NCBI GenBank assembly: GCA_046349915.1
Contig: JAXMBL010000009.1
Span: 372,001-436,000 of the forward strand
Direction of reading: 5' to 3'
Length of the DNA stretch: 64,000 nucleotides
DNA from: CAIXSC01 sp046349915
GTDB taxonomy: Bacteria > Planctomycetota > Planctomycetia > Pirellulales > Pirellulaceae
A program made the position numbers and the translations under genes. The notes below the pieces were generated by a model. The model ran no database searches. It was given only the letters and a program-made list of their open reading frames with translations, and had not been told where the DNA came from. The first letter of the stretch is position 1; each line of letters starts with the position of its first letter. Shown here piece by piece: positions 9,260-18,588 of this stretch.

Positions 9260-11785
9260 ATGGGATGGCCGTCACTGGCATTGATCGGGACGAAGCGGAT
9301 TGTTTGGAACCGGCGATTCATCGCTGTGAGTTTCCTGAGTGCACTCCTCCTTGCCGTCTCCTTGCCCTCGCTGCATGCGTGGCAGCTGCGCCGGCTCGCC
9401 CATCAATTCCTGGAACAGGCAACAGCCTGCGAACAGCAAGGTCGGTGGAGCGACGCTCAAGTGGCGTTGGAGCGAGTGATCGCTCTACGTCCCGATTCGA
9501 CTTCCGCCAACGCTCGCGTCCGACTGGCGCGGCTGTTGGATCGCATGACATCCACGGGTCACGTTGGTTCGGTCGCTCAACGAACCCAGGTCTTGCGAGC
9601 GTACCGGCGGGCGGCGAAATTCGCGGCAGGGGATGAGTCGACTGCCGCACAGCAGCGCATCGTCGAGTTACTGATCGAACTCAGACGATTTCGGGAAGCG
9701 GAACGAGAGCTTGCCGACCAGATTAGCCGCAAACCAGACGACCCACGCACGCGACGCTTCTACGCCATCGCGCTCGCCTCGCTTGCCCGTGAACAAGACG
9801 TCGTCAGCTCCTGGTCGCGACCGGTGGTCATTGGAGACGAGCTACAGCGGGCATTGGACCTCAATCCGAACGACCTTCGCCTCTGCTGTTTGATGGCGCA
9901 AGCGTATCGCGACCACCTGCATTGGTTGAGTCCTCGGCAACGCGCAGAGACGCGAACCCTCGAGGCGCGTGTGCTCAAGGCCGATGAATGGATGAACAAA
10001 GCGGTAGCGGCCAACGCGAACGATCCCGCGGCCTGGCTTGCTCGCTACGACTATCGCGTCTCGCACCGCCTGGAGGGCGCCGATGCGGACTTGCGCAAGG
10101 CCGTGGAACTGGGCCCTCGTTTGCTGACCGTTCGCTTGACAGCCGCCGCGGCAGCTCGTCAACAAGGAGACCCAAGTGGACGATCCGAGGCCTTGGCCCA
10201 CTATCGATACGTGCTCGATCATATCGATCCGCGCAACGAGTCGGCGTGGATTGGCGTGGGCGAGTGCCTAGTCGAAGACAAACGCTTGGAAGAAGCGATC
10301 GGCTGGTGGACCAGCGGACTCGAACGGCTGGGCGCTGACAATATCGCCCTTCATGATCGCTTGGCACTCGCCTCCTTGCGTGCTGGCCGGAACACTCAAG
10401 CCGAGCACCACCTGCGCGAGGTGCTGAAAACCCGCCCCGATCTTCGCGCGGCACGCCTGCTGCTCGCCACGCTCATCACTCGACGAGGAGGCTCACAAGA
10501 GTACGCCGAGGCTGATCGGTTGCTCGAACCTCTTCCTGGGCAGTCGTTCGATCCCATCGAATCTCGCGTGCGCGCGAACTTGCTGGCCCAACGCCTCAAC
10601 GCGGACGGACGTCAACGAGCGCGTTCAATTCTTGAACGGCTTGTGCAACATGCCGCTGGCGAATCGACGGATCGAGTATTACTCGCCCGACTCTGCGAAC
10701 TGGCTGGCGATTATCCCCGCGCGGAATACCATTACACCGAACTCTTGCGGGCTCAAGATCCTTCCCCCGAAGCGCGAATCGCGTATGGCGGATTTCTCGC
10801 ACGGCGCCAAGATTGGACGTCACTGCTTCAACTCGTCCAACAACTCGAATCGAGCTCGCCGCCTCGCATCGAAGCGGTGCGTTTGCGAGTGGCTTGGCTG
10901 CAAGGCGTCTCACGCACGAGCGAGGTGGATACGACCTTACTCGACTTCTTCGCGCATGCCGCGCCGCTGGTCGACGAACCGTCGCGAGCCGTCGCGTTGC
11001 AACGCGATTTGGGAGAGATCGCGGCCAGCGCGGGTCGACTGACGGCCGCCGAACATTGGCATCGTCGAGCATACTTGGCCTCACCTGCGGCTTATGCGGG
11101 ACTGGCGAGGACACTGGCGGATCAAGATCGTGTCGCCGAATCGCTGGAGCTACTGCGTTCCGTCGCGAGAACGGATCTCTCCTCAACGCCCGCTCGGCTG
11201 GCATGCGAGATCTTGGCGCGCGAGAGCGCGACTCCGGCCGATTTCGCCTTGGGCGAGCCTTTGATTGAAGCCGCCCGCGCACGATTCGCCGACGAGCCAG
11301 CTTGGGTCAGTGCGTATGCGCATCTGCTGCACTTCCAGGGGAAACTGGACGAGGCACGACAGCTGCTAGAACGAGCGGTCGCGGTCAATCCTCGCAATGT
11401 GGTCGCACTCAACAACCTGGCGTTGGTGCTCGCGGAGCGACCCGATCAACGTTCGCGAGGGATCGCAATAATCGATCAAGCCCTCGACATCGCGGGAGAT
11501 CAACCCGCTCTACTCGACACCAAAGCCGTTATTCTGCTCCGCGCCGGCGAAACTCAACAAGCCGCGGACCTGCTGGCAAACGTCCTGCGTTCGCCGAGTT
11601 CCAATGCCACTCACCAATTCCACCTCGCGGTAGCTCGGCGCCGACTGGGACAAGTCGCGGAATCTCAATCGCTGCTAGCCAACGCCCAGCGCTCAGGACT
11701 GAAGACCTCGTGTTTGCTGGCTGCCGACCGACGCTTTTTGGACGAAATACTTTGTCACGATGGGCGATCGACCGGGCAACACTAA
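9260..11785 (+). CDS. TPR-repeat protein with N-terminal membrane anchor (cassette copy B)
   Basis: The 841-residue protein has a membrane anchor at about residues 19-37 (FIAVSFLSALLLAVSLPS) followed by TPR repeats to the end. It aligns with copy A over its whole length: both share the AWLxRxxYRxSxxLxGAxxDLR block, the RGG...ADxLL block, LLAQR, and the NPRNVVALNNLA motif near the C-terminus. Relative to copy A it lacks about 640 residues after residue ~390, so either it lost repeats or copy A gained them. The start is uncertain: ATG 9260 is preferred, but GTG 9245 and TTG 9179 are in frame and none has a strong ribosome-binding site. It sits between the two PEP-CTERM genes on the same strand. 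Confidence 0.83.
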   Translation: MGWPSLALIGTKRIVWNRRFIAVSFLSALLLAVSLPSLHAWQLRRLAHQFLEQATACEQQGRWSDAQVALERVIALRPDSTSANARVRLARLLDRMTSTGHVGSVAQRTQVLRAYRRAAKFAAGDESTAAQQRIVELLIELRRFREAERELADQISRKPDDPRTRRFYAIALASLAREQDVVSSWSRPVVIGDELQRALDLNPNDLRLCCLMAQAYRDHLHWLSPRQRAETRTLEARVLKADEWMNKAVAANANDPAAWLARYDYRVSHRLEGADADLRKAVELGPRLLTVRLTAAAAARQQGDPSGRSEALAHYRYVLDHIDPRNESAWIGVGECLVEDKRLEEAIGWWTSGLERLGADNIALHDRLALASLRAGRNTQAEHHLREVLKTRPDLRAARLLLATLITRRGGSQEYAEADRLLEPLPGQSFDPIESRVRANLLAQRLNADGRQRARSILERLVQHAAGESTDRVLLARLCELAGDYPRAEYHYTELLRAQDPSPEARIAYGGFLARRQDWTSLLQLVQQLESSSPPRIEAVRLRVAWLQGVSRTSEVDTTLLDFFAHAAPLVDEPSRAVALQRDLGEIAASAGRLTAAEHWHRRAYLASPAAYAGLARTLADQDRVAESLELLRSVARTDLSSTPARLACEILARESATPADFALGEPLIEAARARFADEPAWVSAYAHLLHFQGKLDEARQLLERAVAVNPRNVVALNNLALVLAERPDQRSRGIAIIDQALDIAGDQPALLDTKAVILLRAGETQQAADLLANVLRSPSSNATHQFHLAVARRRLGQVAESQSLLANAQRSGLKTSCLLAADRRFLDEILCHDGRSTGQH

Positions 11786-11848
11786 GGTATTGAGACGTCT
11801 CGAGTTAAACCGACTGCGGACGTTTCAGAAAGGAAACAGCTGAGGAAA

Positions 11849-12667
11849 ATGTGCCACAGAGACCGACGAGAACACCTCGTAACACGCCTGATCGCGTTGA
11901 CGTTTTGCATCCTGTTGTCCGCTGGGTCAGTCGACTCCCTTCGCGCGGACACGCTTGCCTTCGATTTGGGCGGAGCAGATTTCACGAAGGATGGCGGCCC
12001 GAAGATCGAGAGCAACGCCATCACGATCAAGCTGTCCGATGTCGCGGCGAATGTCGTGCGGTTCGAATTGAGTTTCAAGTCAGCGATTCTCGATTCCGCG
12101 TCGTTCATCAATAAGTTGTCTCTCAACATCGCCGACTCTTTTCAAGCGAACAAGAAGTCCGACTTGGGTCTGAAATATTTGTCGTCTTCGGTGGCCGACC
12201 TGACGGACTTCGATTTTCAGACTCCCGAGTCTGACTCAAAACTGAGCATGGACGACAGTGATGGTTGGGATCTGATCTTTACCTTTTCGTCGTCCGGCGC
12301 GAAAGATGGCGTCCGGCAGTTACGGAATGGGGAGACCATCGCGTTCGACCTGACCGCGAAAGGGTTGGATATCGCGGATTTCAAATACTTGAATGCAGGC
12401 GGCTCAACGCTCGCCCATGCCGCGGTGCAGATCAGCGGATCGAAACTGCCAAGTGGCAGTTTCTGGTACTCCGATGCAGGCCCCTATGTCGTCCCGTCAA
12501 ATACCGTATCGTCAGGGACGACGACCAGTGGAACCAACGGGAACGCACCCGCGCCCGAACCAGCGCCGGAGCCGGCGACATTAGCCATCTGGAGCGGACT
12601 GGCATTGGCGGCGATGGCAAGTCGACAACGCGTCTTCACAAAATGGCTTCCCAAGCTGCGAACGTAA
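11849..12667 (+). CDS. PEP-CTERM sorting domain protein (cassette copy B)
   Basis: The 272-residue protein has an N-terminal signal (residues ~9-32, ending SLRAD), a beta-rich body, a Gly/Ser/Thr-rich linker and a C-terminal PEP-CTERM signal: APEPATLAIWSGLALAA followed by a basic stretch. Unlike copy A, about ten residues follow the arginines, which is longer than usual. The body is clearly paralogous to the 8372-9121 protein (INKLSLNIADSFQA, KYLSSSVADLT, FQTPE, GWDL). It follows TPR copy B by 63 bases. GAGGA lies a few bases before the ATG. Together with the three genes before it, it forms a duplicated two-gene cassette. Confidence 0.86.
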   Translation: MCHRDRREHLVTRLIALTFCILLSAGSVDSLRADTLAFDLGGADFTKDGGPKIESNAITIKLSDVAANVVRFELSFKSAILDSASFINKLSLNIADSFQANKKSDLGLKYLSSSVADLTDFDFQTPESDSKLSMDDSDGWDLIFTFSSSGAKDGVRQLRNGETIAFDLTAKGLDIADFKYLNAGGSTLAHAAVQISGSKLPSGSFWYSDAGPYVVPSNTVSSGTTTSGTNGNAPAPEPAPEPATLAIWSGLALAAMASRQRVFTKWLPKLRT

Positions 12668-12724
12668 GGCCAGACGCGTTACCATAGGCGTGAGTGTCTC
12701 CTTCTGATTGCCTCACGCCTCGGA

Positions 12725-13690
12725 ATGACTCGCATGCTTCGTCGCAACTTCTTGGGCGGCGCTCTCGCCGCTTCTTTGGCATTCAACGCGTCCCGTGGTT
12801 CACACGCTGTCGGCCAGACGGCCGCCGCCGCGGCGCCCGACACGCTTGAGATCATCGACTGTCACACGCATTTCTACGATCCGAGTCGGCCGGAAGGAGT
12901 GCCGTGGCCTGGCAAAGGGACGCCTCTCTATCGCACGGTGCTGCCAAAGCACCTGCGAGAAGTCAAACAGTATCGCCCCGTCGCCGGAACCGTCGTCGTC
13001 GAAGCAAGCCCCTGGGTCGCCGACAACGACTGGCTGCTCGGGCTCGCCAAGGACGATCCCTTTATTCGCGGCGTAGTCGGCAACTTGAAGCCGGGCGATC
13101 CAGATTTCACGAAGAACGCCGTACGGCTGGCCAAGAATCCTGTCTTTCGCGGAATTCGCGTCTCCGTCCAAGCGGTGCTTGAGCACATCGATAAGAACCA
13201 ACTCGACGATTTCCGCAAGCTCGCCGAACTCAATTTGGCGCTCGACGTCAATGGCGGCCCCAACACACCCGCCGCCATCGCGCGACTTGCCCCACAAATC
13301 CCCGACCTGCGCATCGTACTCAACCATATCGGCAACGTACGCATCACCCGCGACCCGCCGCCCGCGGACTGGAAAACCGGGATCGAAGCGGCCGCGGCTC
13401 ACCCGAACGTCTTCTGCAAAATCTCGGCGCTCGTCGAAGGGGCCGCTCGCGATGGCAACAAAGCGCCGAAGGATACGGCCTTCTATCGACCTTACATCGA
13501 TGTCGTTTGGAATGCGTTCGGGGATGAACGAGTGATCTACGGCAGCAACTGGCCCGTCTCGGACAATGCCGCCGACTACGAGACGTTGCAGCGGATTGCA
13601 CTGGAGTATGCGATGAGTCGTGGAGTGGAAGCCACTCGCCGCTTCTGCTCGACCAACTCGCAAACCGCTTATCGCTGGCGCCAGTCCTAA
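12725..13690 (+). CDS. Tat-exported amidohydrolase-2 family protein (lactonase-like)
   Basis: The N-terminus carries a twin-arginine signal (MLRRNFLGGALAASLAF, then a hydrophobic core), so the enzyme is folded in the cytoplasm and exported. The mature part begins with IIDCHTHFYDP, the metal-binding HxH on strand 1 of the amidohydrolase TIM barrel. It continues with VVVEAS, FRGIRVSVQ, LNHIGN (second metal/catalytic His) and the closing YGSNWPVSD, whose aspartate is conserved. This order matches amidohydrolase-2 proteins such as L-fuconolactone or dicarboxylate lactone hydrolases. Length of 321 residues is typical. Secreted planctomycete copies probably act in sugar or aromatic breakdown; the substrate is not determined. 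Confidence 0.85.
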   Translation: MTRMLRRNFLGGALAASLAFNASRGSHAVGQTAAAAAPDTLEIIDCHTHFYDPSRPEGVPWPGKGTPLYRTVLPKHLREVKQYRPVAGTVVVEASPWVADNDWLLGLAKDDPFIRGVVGNLKPGDPDFTKNAVRLAKNPVFRGIRVSVQAVLEHIDKNQLDDFRKLAELNLALDVNGGPNTPAAIARLAPQIPDLRIVLNHIGNVRITRDPPPADWKTGIEAAAAHPNVFCKISALVEGAARDGNKAPKDTAFYRPYIDVVWNAFGDERVIYGSNWPVSDNAADYETLQRIALEYAMSRGVEATRRFCSTNSQTAYRWRQS

Positions 13691-13834
13691 GGCAGCGCCA
13701 GGTTTAACCACTTGAGGCAACTCGAATCGGTGATCGATCAGTGTTCCCAAGTGAGTGCACCACGAATCGAGCGAATCTCACGAATGGTTGTTTGGGGCAG
13801 CCGGACGAAAAAAAACTACCAGCAGACCCACATT

Positions 13835-13926
13835 ATCGAACAAAGGCGAAGCTGGGGAAGGCGGGCGAGAGAGGCGGTTTGGCGAGTGATTTGTGACCGC
13901 CTTCCGCAGCTTCGTCTTTGATCGAT
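13835..13926. repeat. Left subterminal hairpin of the insertion element
   Basis: Arms 13835-13864 and 13897-13926 are inverted copies of 30 bases with about four mismatches (ATCGAACAAAGGCGAAGC against its counterpart), separated by 32 bases. It starts three bases inside the left terminal repeat. Confidence 0.8.
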
Positions 13927-13990
13927 AAGGCATTGCGCGAGGCCTCTGCAAACTGCCAGAATTTGTTTCAGAATCGACCTTGGCCAAGGA

Positions 13991-14780
13991 ATGGCGAACG
14001 CCCAAGATAGCTCCTCGACAAGGAGGTGTCTCATGTGGCAAGCGCTTTTTCAGCAGGGCAAGGATGTCATTCAGCAGTTCTGCCGTCGGCTGCGAGGCGC
14101 GGACCGACGAGCGTTTCAGGCGGAGGTCGCCACGGAGGTCTGTGGCGGAAGTCCGCGGCGCGCCGAGTCGATGTTCGGCTGGTGTCGCCAGGCAGTGCAA
14201 AGGGCTTGATCGAGCTGGAATATCAGGTCGATCTTCTGCCCCATTTTGCTCGTCGCGGTCGACGGACCTGTGAAGCACAGTCGCCCACTCTGGCCCGCGT
14301 GTCGACTTCATCGCGGATGGCATCGAGAGCTGGTGGCAATTGAGGCGCGCGGTGCATCAGGGTGTGAGGAAGATCGTGATCGAGTTAGACAATGGTCCTC
14401 ACGTGCAGAGTCATCGCACGCAATTCATGAAGCGCTTGCTAGAGTTTGCTGACGAGCATCAATTGGAGATCGAGCTGGCGTACTATCCGCCCTACCACAG
14501 CAAGTACAATCCGGTGGAACGTTGTTGGAGCTGTCTGGAACGACACTGGAATGGGACGCTGTTGACCGACGTGAACACCGCGCTACAGTGGGCGCGGACG
14601 ATGACTTGGCAAGGCCTTCATCCCATCGTGCAGTGGGTGACCACGACGTACGAACGTGGCAAGCGAATCAGCCGCCAGGCCTTTGCTCCCTTGGCGCAAC
14701 GCCTTCAGCGTTCCCAGACGCTCCCGCGTTGGAGCGTCCTGATCGAACCGCTACGAGCAGGCCCGGCACCCGCGGAATAG
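13991..14780 (+). pseudogene. ISAzo13-family transposase remnant (two frameshifts, internal deletion)
   Basis: Three frames must be joined to read the transposase. The first runs from about 13991 to 14209 (ending MFGWCRQAVQRA), the second covers LIELEYQVDLLPHFARRG to about 14298, and the third runs from about 14301 (VDFIADGIESWWQLRRA) to the stop at 14780. The third part has the DDE-fold hallmarks IELDNGP, YYPPYHSKYNPVERCW and MTWQGLHPIVQ. Full ISAzo13-type transposases are about 400 residues and have a further large segment between the second and third pieces, including an earlier catalytic aspartate, which is absent. The gene is therefore dead. Confidence 0.85.
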
Positions 14781-14891
14781 AGACAGCCAGCTACGGTGCC
14801 CGCCATCGCTTCGTGGCACGGACAATCGTTGTTCGTCCGCACTGCCGAAGGTCTGCTCGGAACCAACCGCTTCGCGCCACGGTCGGACCGA

Positions 14892-14996
14892 CCTGGGTAA
14901 GCATGGCTGGAAAGGAGGATTGGGCGGCCACAGTCTCACGCCCATCCGAACTATCTCTAGCCGCCCAATCCCGTATTCCAGCCATGCTTACCCAGG
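14892..14996. repeat. Right subterminal hairpin of the insertion element
   Basis: Arms 14892-14928 and 14960-14996 are inverted copies of 37 bases with about four mismatches (CCTGGGTAAGCATGGCTGGA on the left arm), separated by 31 bases. It ends one base before the right terminal repeat. Its sequence is unrelated to the left hairpin, so only the structure is shared. Confidence 0.8.
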
Positions 14997-15282
14997 AGTG
15001 GGTCTGCTGGTAGTTTTTTTTCGTCCGGCTGCCTGGGGCCAGGTGTGAACTGATCGCGAGCACCGCTTCCACCCACCGCACGAACGGCCTCTGTCCTGAA
15101 TAAGTCTCCCGTACCAATGCTCTTTCGCCTGGCTCTCCGGAAAAGTCGCCTGGCAAACTTGTCCGCCTAGGCGGGATTTGCCACGGTTGCCGAATGCAAT
15201 GATGCCAACCGCCCGTGCCGACGAAACTAGGTTAGGCCTGGAAAGGGATAATCCGCAGGTAACGCTTATAACGGGGCGAGTA

Positions 15283-16461
15283 ATGTTTCGAGAACAACGG
15301 GTCTTCGAGTGGTACCGAGTAGCGGAACGGTCGGCTCGCCGACTGCCCGCCATGGGGCTCTTGGCATTAACCCTCTGCTTGGCGTTCGCGCCATCCCCGT
15401 CATTTGCCCAGACGCTCGGATTGGCCCCGTTCCCCTATCTTCAAGATGACTGCGGCAAGGTGCAAGCAACGTGCTGCCCCGGGCCCTTGGTTTGGGGGTT
15501 CGATCCCTGGGGTGGTTGCGACCACTGCAGCGAGTGTTTTGGCGACTGCCGCACTGGATTCATGGCGCACCGCCCTTCCACTTGGTACGCGAGCGTCAAT
15601 GCAGTCGCACTGACGCCTGATCGCAACGAGGACGCCGTCCTCGCGACACTCGGACCGGGCGGGGCCACCGTTCTCTCGACCGGCGATCTGGAAAGCGAGT
15701 ATGGCGCTGGCGGCCGAATTACCGTCGGTCGCACCCTTGGCGCATGCTATCAGATGGAGTTCGTCTATCAGGGAAACCATGCTTGGAACGATAACGCCGT
15801 GGCAGCGTCAGTCAATCCTGAGTTCTCGTCGATCTTGTCAGGCTTTGCAAATCCGGTCGACCCGCTGTTCGACGAAAACAACTTGGCCACGGTGAACATG
15901 GCGTCGCGGATGTCGACGGCTGAAATCAATCTGCGAACGTGGATTCAGTTGCCCCCTGGCCCGCACGATCTTCAATTACTGGTTGGCGCTCGCTACTTTG
16001 CCGCCAACGATGTGCTCGACTTCTCCACCGCCGGCGCCAACATCAACACGGTGAATGTTCGCACCGACAACGACCTGTACGGCGTGCAACTGGGTCTGAA
16101 CTCGAAATTCCTCCTCCATCGCCTCTTCTTCTTCGACTTTGAGGGCAAGATCGCTCTCTGCGAGAACTTTGCTCAGCAGAGCACCTCGTTCTCGCAGAAT
16201 GGCGGAGCAGCGGTGGTCACGGCTGCCTCGCCCCAGCGCACCTCGTTGCTCGGCGAACTCATGCTGGTGGGAGTGTTCCAAGTGACGCCGAACATCGCGA
16301 TCCGCGGTGGTTACCAAGCCATCTTCGTCGACGGGTTGGCGCTAGGCCCGCAGAACGTTCCCAGCAACGCCTTCCTCCTACAAAACGGCGTCCCGCAATT
16401 CCGGGACGATGGCGAGATGATCTATCACGGCCCCACCCTGGGGCTCGTGGGAACTTGGTAA
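15283..16461 (+). CDS. BBP7-family outer-membrane beta-barrel protein
   Basis: The start is ATG 15283 with GGGGCGAG six bases upstream. A long signal peptide has a basic head (SARRLPAM) and hydrophobic core ending SFAQ near residue 43. A short cysteine-rich stretch follows (CGKVQATCC, then CDHCSECFGDC), and then a beta-rich body with alternating aromatic strands, e.g. WYASVNAVAL, YGAGGRITVG, CYQMEFVYQG, and a C-terminal strand ending LGLVGTW. This is the layout of planctomycete BBP7-type barrels, proposed to sit in the outer membrane. The clustered cysteines may form disulfides or bind a metal. The gene stands alone after the insertion element. Confidence 0.8.
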   Translation: MFREQRVFEWYRVAERSARRLPAMGLLALTLCLAFAPSPSFAQTLGLAPFPYLQDDCGKVQATCCPGPLVWGFDPWGGCDHCSECFGDCRTGFMAHRPSTWYASVNAVALTPDRNEDAVLATLGPGGATVLSTGDLESEYGAGGRITVGRTLGACYQMEFVYQGNHAWNDNAVAASVNPEFSSILSGFANPVDPLFDENNLATVNMASRMSTAEINLRTWIQLPPGPHDLQLLVGARYFAANDVLDFSTAGANINTVNVRTDNDLYGVQLGLNSKFLLHRLFFFDFEGKIALCENFAQQSTSFSQNGGAAVVTAASPQRTSLLGELMLVGVFQVTPNIAIRGGYQAIFVDGLALGPQNVPSNAFLLQNGVPQFRDDGEMIYHGPTLGLVGTW

Positions 16462-16594
16462 CGCCCGTGATACATCGATCCCAGCTGCTGCCCGAGTCGG
16501 CCGTCTGCTGATCGAGTGGCCGACTTTGGGCATCCGCACCTGACAAGCGGATGCCCTCGCTGCTTTAGGCAGCGAGACATTCGCGCTGGAGACA

Positions 16595-18007
16595 CTACTT
16601 CTTGAGTTTCCCGATTTCGTGCCACAGCCACGCACTCGCACGAATCCCACGGTGATAATCGGCCAAGTGAAATTTCTCATTGGGGCTGTGTGTGTTGTCG
16701 TCATCGAGTCCCCAGCCAAGCAGCAGTGCGTCGGCGTTCAATCGCTGGCTGAACTGCATCACGATGGGAATCGAGCCGCCTTCGCGAATGTAGTAGGGCG
16801 TTCGACCGAATCCTTGTTCGATCGCCGCGGCGGCCGCCTTGACATAGGGGCTTTCGAGCGGAACGACGATTCCCGACGCGCCGCTCATGTAAGTCAGTTC
16901 GAGTTCGACGCCTGTCGGCTTACTCGCTTCCAGAAACTCGCGCAGAGCCTGCGCGATTTTCGCGGGATCTTGGTTGGGCACCAAGCGGAAGCTGAACTTC
17001 GCCGCGGCTCGAGCCGGCAGGATCGTCTTCCCTCCCTCGCCCTGATAGCCGCCCCAAATGCCGTGGATGTCGTAGGTGGGTCGAGCCCAGCGGCGTTCGA
17101 GCGTCGAGTAACCTTGTTCGCCCGACAACCCGGTCACGCCCAGTTGCTTCATGAACTTTGCTTCGTCAAACGGCAATTCAGCCAGCTTGCACCGTTCGAG
17201 ATCGCTAAGTGGGCGCACCTCGTCGTAGAAGCCGGGAACTTGAATTCGTCCCTGTTCGTCGACCAGCGATGCCAACAGCTTGGCCAACGAGATCACGGGG
17301 TTCGTGACTCCTCCGCCAAAGGTTCCCGAGTGCAAATCTTGCCGGGGGCCTTTCACGTGCAACTCAAAATAGGCAATGCCCCGCAATCCGTAGGTGATCG
17401 CCGGCTGATTCGGTCCAAATTGGCTGGTGTCGCTGACCACCACGACATCGCACGCCAAATGCTCGGCGGCCTCCGAGGCCAAATAGGATTGCAGCCCCTT
17501 GCTCCCTACTTCCTCTTCCCCCTCGATGACAAACTTGAGTTGTACGGGGAGTTGTCGGCGAGTGGCGAGCCAAGCTTGGGCGCTCTTCACATGCGTGAGC
17601 ATTTGCCCTTTGTCGTCGGTCGCGCCCCGAGCATACACGTTGCCGTCCCGCTTGGTGGGAGTGAATGGCGGCGAGATCCATTGGTCGAGTGGATCGGGGG
17701 GCTGTACGTCGTAATGACCGTATACCAGCACGACCGGCGCGCCCGGAACGGGCGGCGTCTCCGCGTACACGATGGGATGCCCCGAGGTCTCGATCAGCCG
17801 CGGACTCAATCCCAGCCGCCCCATCTCATCCATCATCCACCCCGCCGCTCGCCGCACGTCGGCTCGATAAGCCGAGTCGGCGCTGACGCTGGGAATGGAC
17901 AACAGCGCGCACAAGTCGTCCTCAAAAGCTGCTCGCTGGGAATCCAGAAATGCCTCGATATCGGCAAGCACCGAGGGGGAAGTAGGGACGGACGGAGGCG
18001 ACGACAT
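16595..18007 (-). CDS. M20 family dipeptidase/peptidase
   Basis: The 470-residue zinc peptidase belongs to the M20 (ArgE/DapE/CPG2, CNDP-like) family. Metal ligands and catalytic residues are all present in order: YGHYDVQPPD, the bridging aspartate in GATDDKGQ, the general base in EGEEEVGS, the aspartate in VVSDTSQF, and the last histidine in DDNTHSPNEKF. The central dimerisation domain is present (LHVKGPRQDLHSGTFGG). It probably releases amino acids from dipeptides in the cytoplasm; no signal peptide is seen. ATG 18007 is chosen although no ribosome-binding site is visible; the longer frame back to 18121 is not conserved-looking. It diverges from clpS. Confidence 0.92.
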   Translation of the reverse strand: MSSPPSVPTSPSVLADIEAFLDSQRAAFEDDLCALLSIPSVSADSAYRADVRRAAGWMMDEMGRLGLSPRLIETSGHPIVYAETPPVPGAPVVLVYGHYDVQPPDPLDQWISPPFTPTKRDGNVYARGATDDKGQMLTHVKSAQAWLATRRQLPVQLKFVIEGEEEVGSKGLQSYLASEAAEHLACDVVVVSDTSQFGPNQPAITYGLRGIAYFELHVKGPRQDLHSGTFGGGVTNPVISLAKLLASLVDEQGRIQVPGFYDEVRPLSDLERCKLAELPFDEAKFMKQLGVTGLSGEQGYSTLERRWARPTYDIHGIWGGYQGEGGKTILPARAAAKFSFRLVPNQDPAKIAQALREFLEASKPTGVELELTYMSGASGIVVPLESPYVKAAAAAIEQGFGRTPYYIREGGSIPIVMQFSQRLNADALLLGWGLDDDNTHSPNEKFHLADYHRGIRASAWLWHEIGKLKK

Positions 18008-18184
18008 GGGGGGCAGGCCTATTGGAGGGGTAAACGACGGCAAAATGAGCCGATTGTGCCAAAAACAACGCCGTGACGATCTCCACTCTGAGAATCTTCG
18101 GCATGATCCTTCCAGGCGCATCTTGGCGACTATTCAGCGGGCATAATATAATCGATCCCTTCAGGCCCGGGGAGTTTTCCTACC

Positions 18185-18529
18185 ATGTTCGATGAAGAGA
18201 CCAGCACGGCGGTCGCTGAACCGGTGGTTCGGCCTACCCAGTCCAAGAAGCCGAAACGCCAACCTCGTTACCACGTCATTTTGTGGAACGACGACGATCA
18301 TTCGTACGAGTACGTGATTCGAATGATGAAAGAGCTGTTCGGCCATCCCATCGAGAAGGGACTTCAGATCGCCACCGAGGTGGACAAATCGGGCAAAGCG
18401 GTTTGCTTAACCACCACGATGGAGCATGCCGAACTGAAACGTGACCAGATTAAGGCGTATGGTCGCGATAAACTGATCGCCCGCTGTAAAGGCTCGATGT
18501 CGGCCTCGATCGAGCCGGCGCCCGAGTAG
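18185..18529 (+). CDS. clpS: ATP-dependent Clp protease adaptor ClpS
   Basis: ClpS binds the N-terminal domain of ClpA/ClpC and delivers N-degron substrates to ClpP. The 114-residue protein has a disordered head of about 25 residues and then the ClpS core: RYHVILWNDDDHSYEYVIRM contains the substrate-pocket Asn-Asp-Asp motif and the following helix. Later come KAVCLTTTMEHAELKRDQI and the final GRDKLIARCKGSMSASIEP. Length and order are typical. It precedes mtaB by 59 bases on the same strand, and the two may be cotranscribed. Its partner ATPase is not in the window. Confidence 0.93.
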   Translation: MFDEETSTAVAEPVVRPTQSKKPKRQPRYHVILWNDDDHSYEYVIRMMKELFGHPIEKGLQIATEVDKSGKAVCLTTTMEHAELKRDQIKAYGRDKLIARCKGSMSASIEPAPE

Positions 18530-18588
18530 GCGGGCCTCCATAATCGTCCACGCAGTGGACAGACCCTTAACCGAACCCACGTTGCTCC

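Larger units (their letters stand above)
13796..15033. mobile_element. ISAzo13-like insertion element, internally deleted, with perfect 36-bp terminal inverted repeats
   Basis: The ends 13796-13831 and 14998-15033 are perfect 36-base inverted repeats beginning GGCAGCCGGACG and containing an A8 run. The three bases before the element (TGG) equal the three after it, a possible target duplication. Inside is a transposase reading like the Rhodopirellula/ISAzo13 DDE family, but it is frameshifted and lacks a long middle part, so the element can no longer move by itself. Each end also carries a long imperfect hairpin just inside the terminal repeat. The element separates the amidohydrolase from the BBP7 gene and breaks neither. 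Confidence 0.88.

Noticed and set aside
16619..18076. Long plus-strand open frame of 485 codons
   Set aside because: It lies wholly antisense to the M20 peptidase, whose zinc ligands are all intact, and has no family resemblance.
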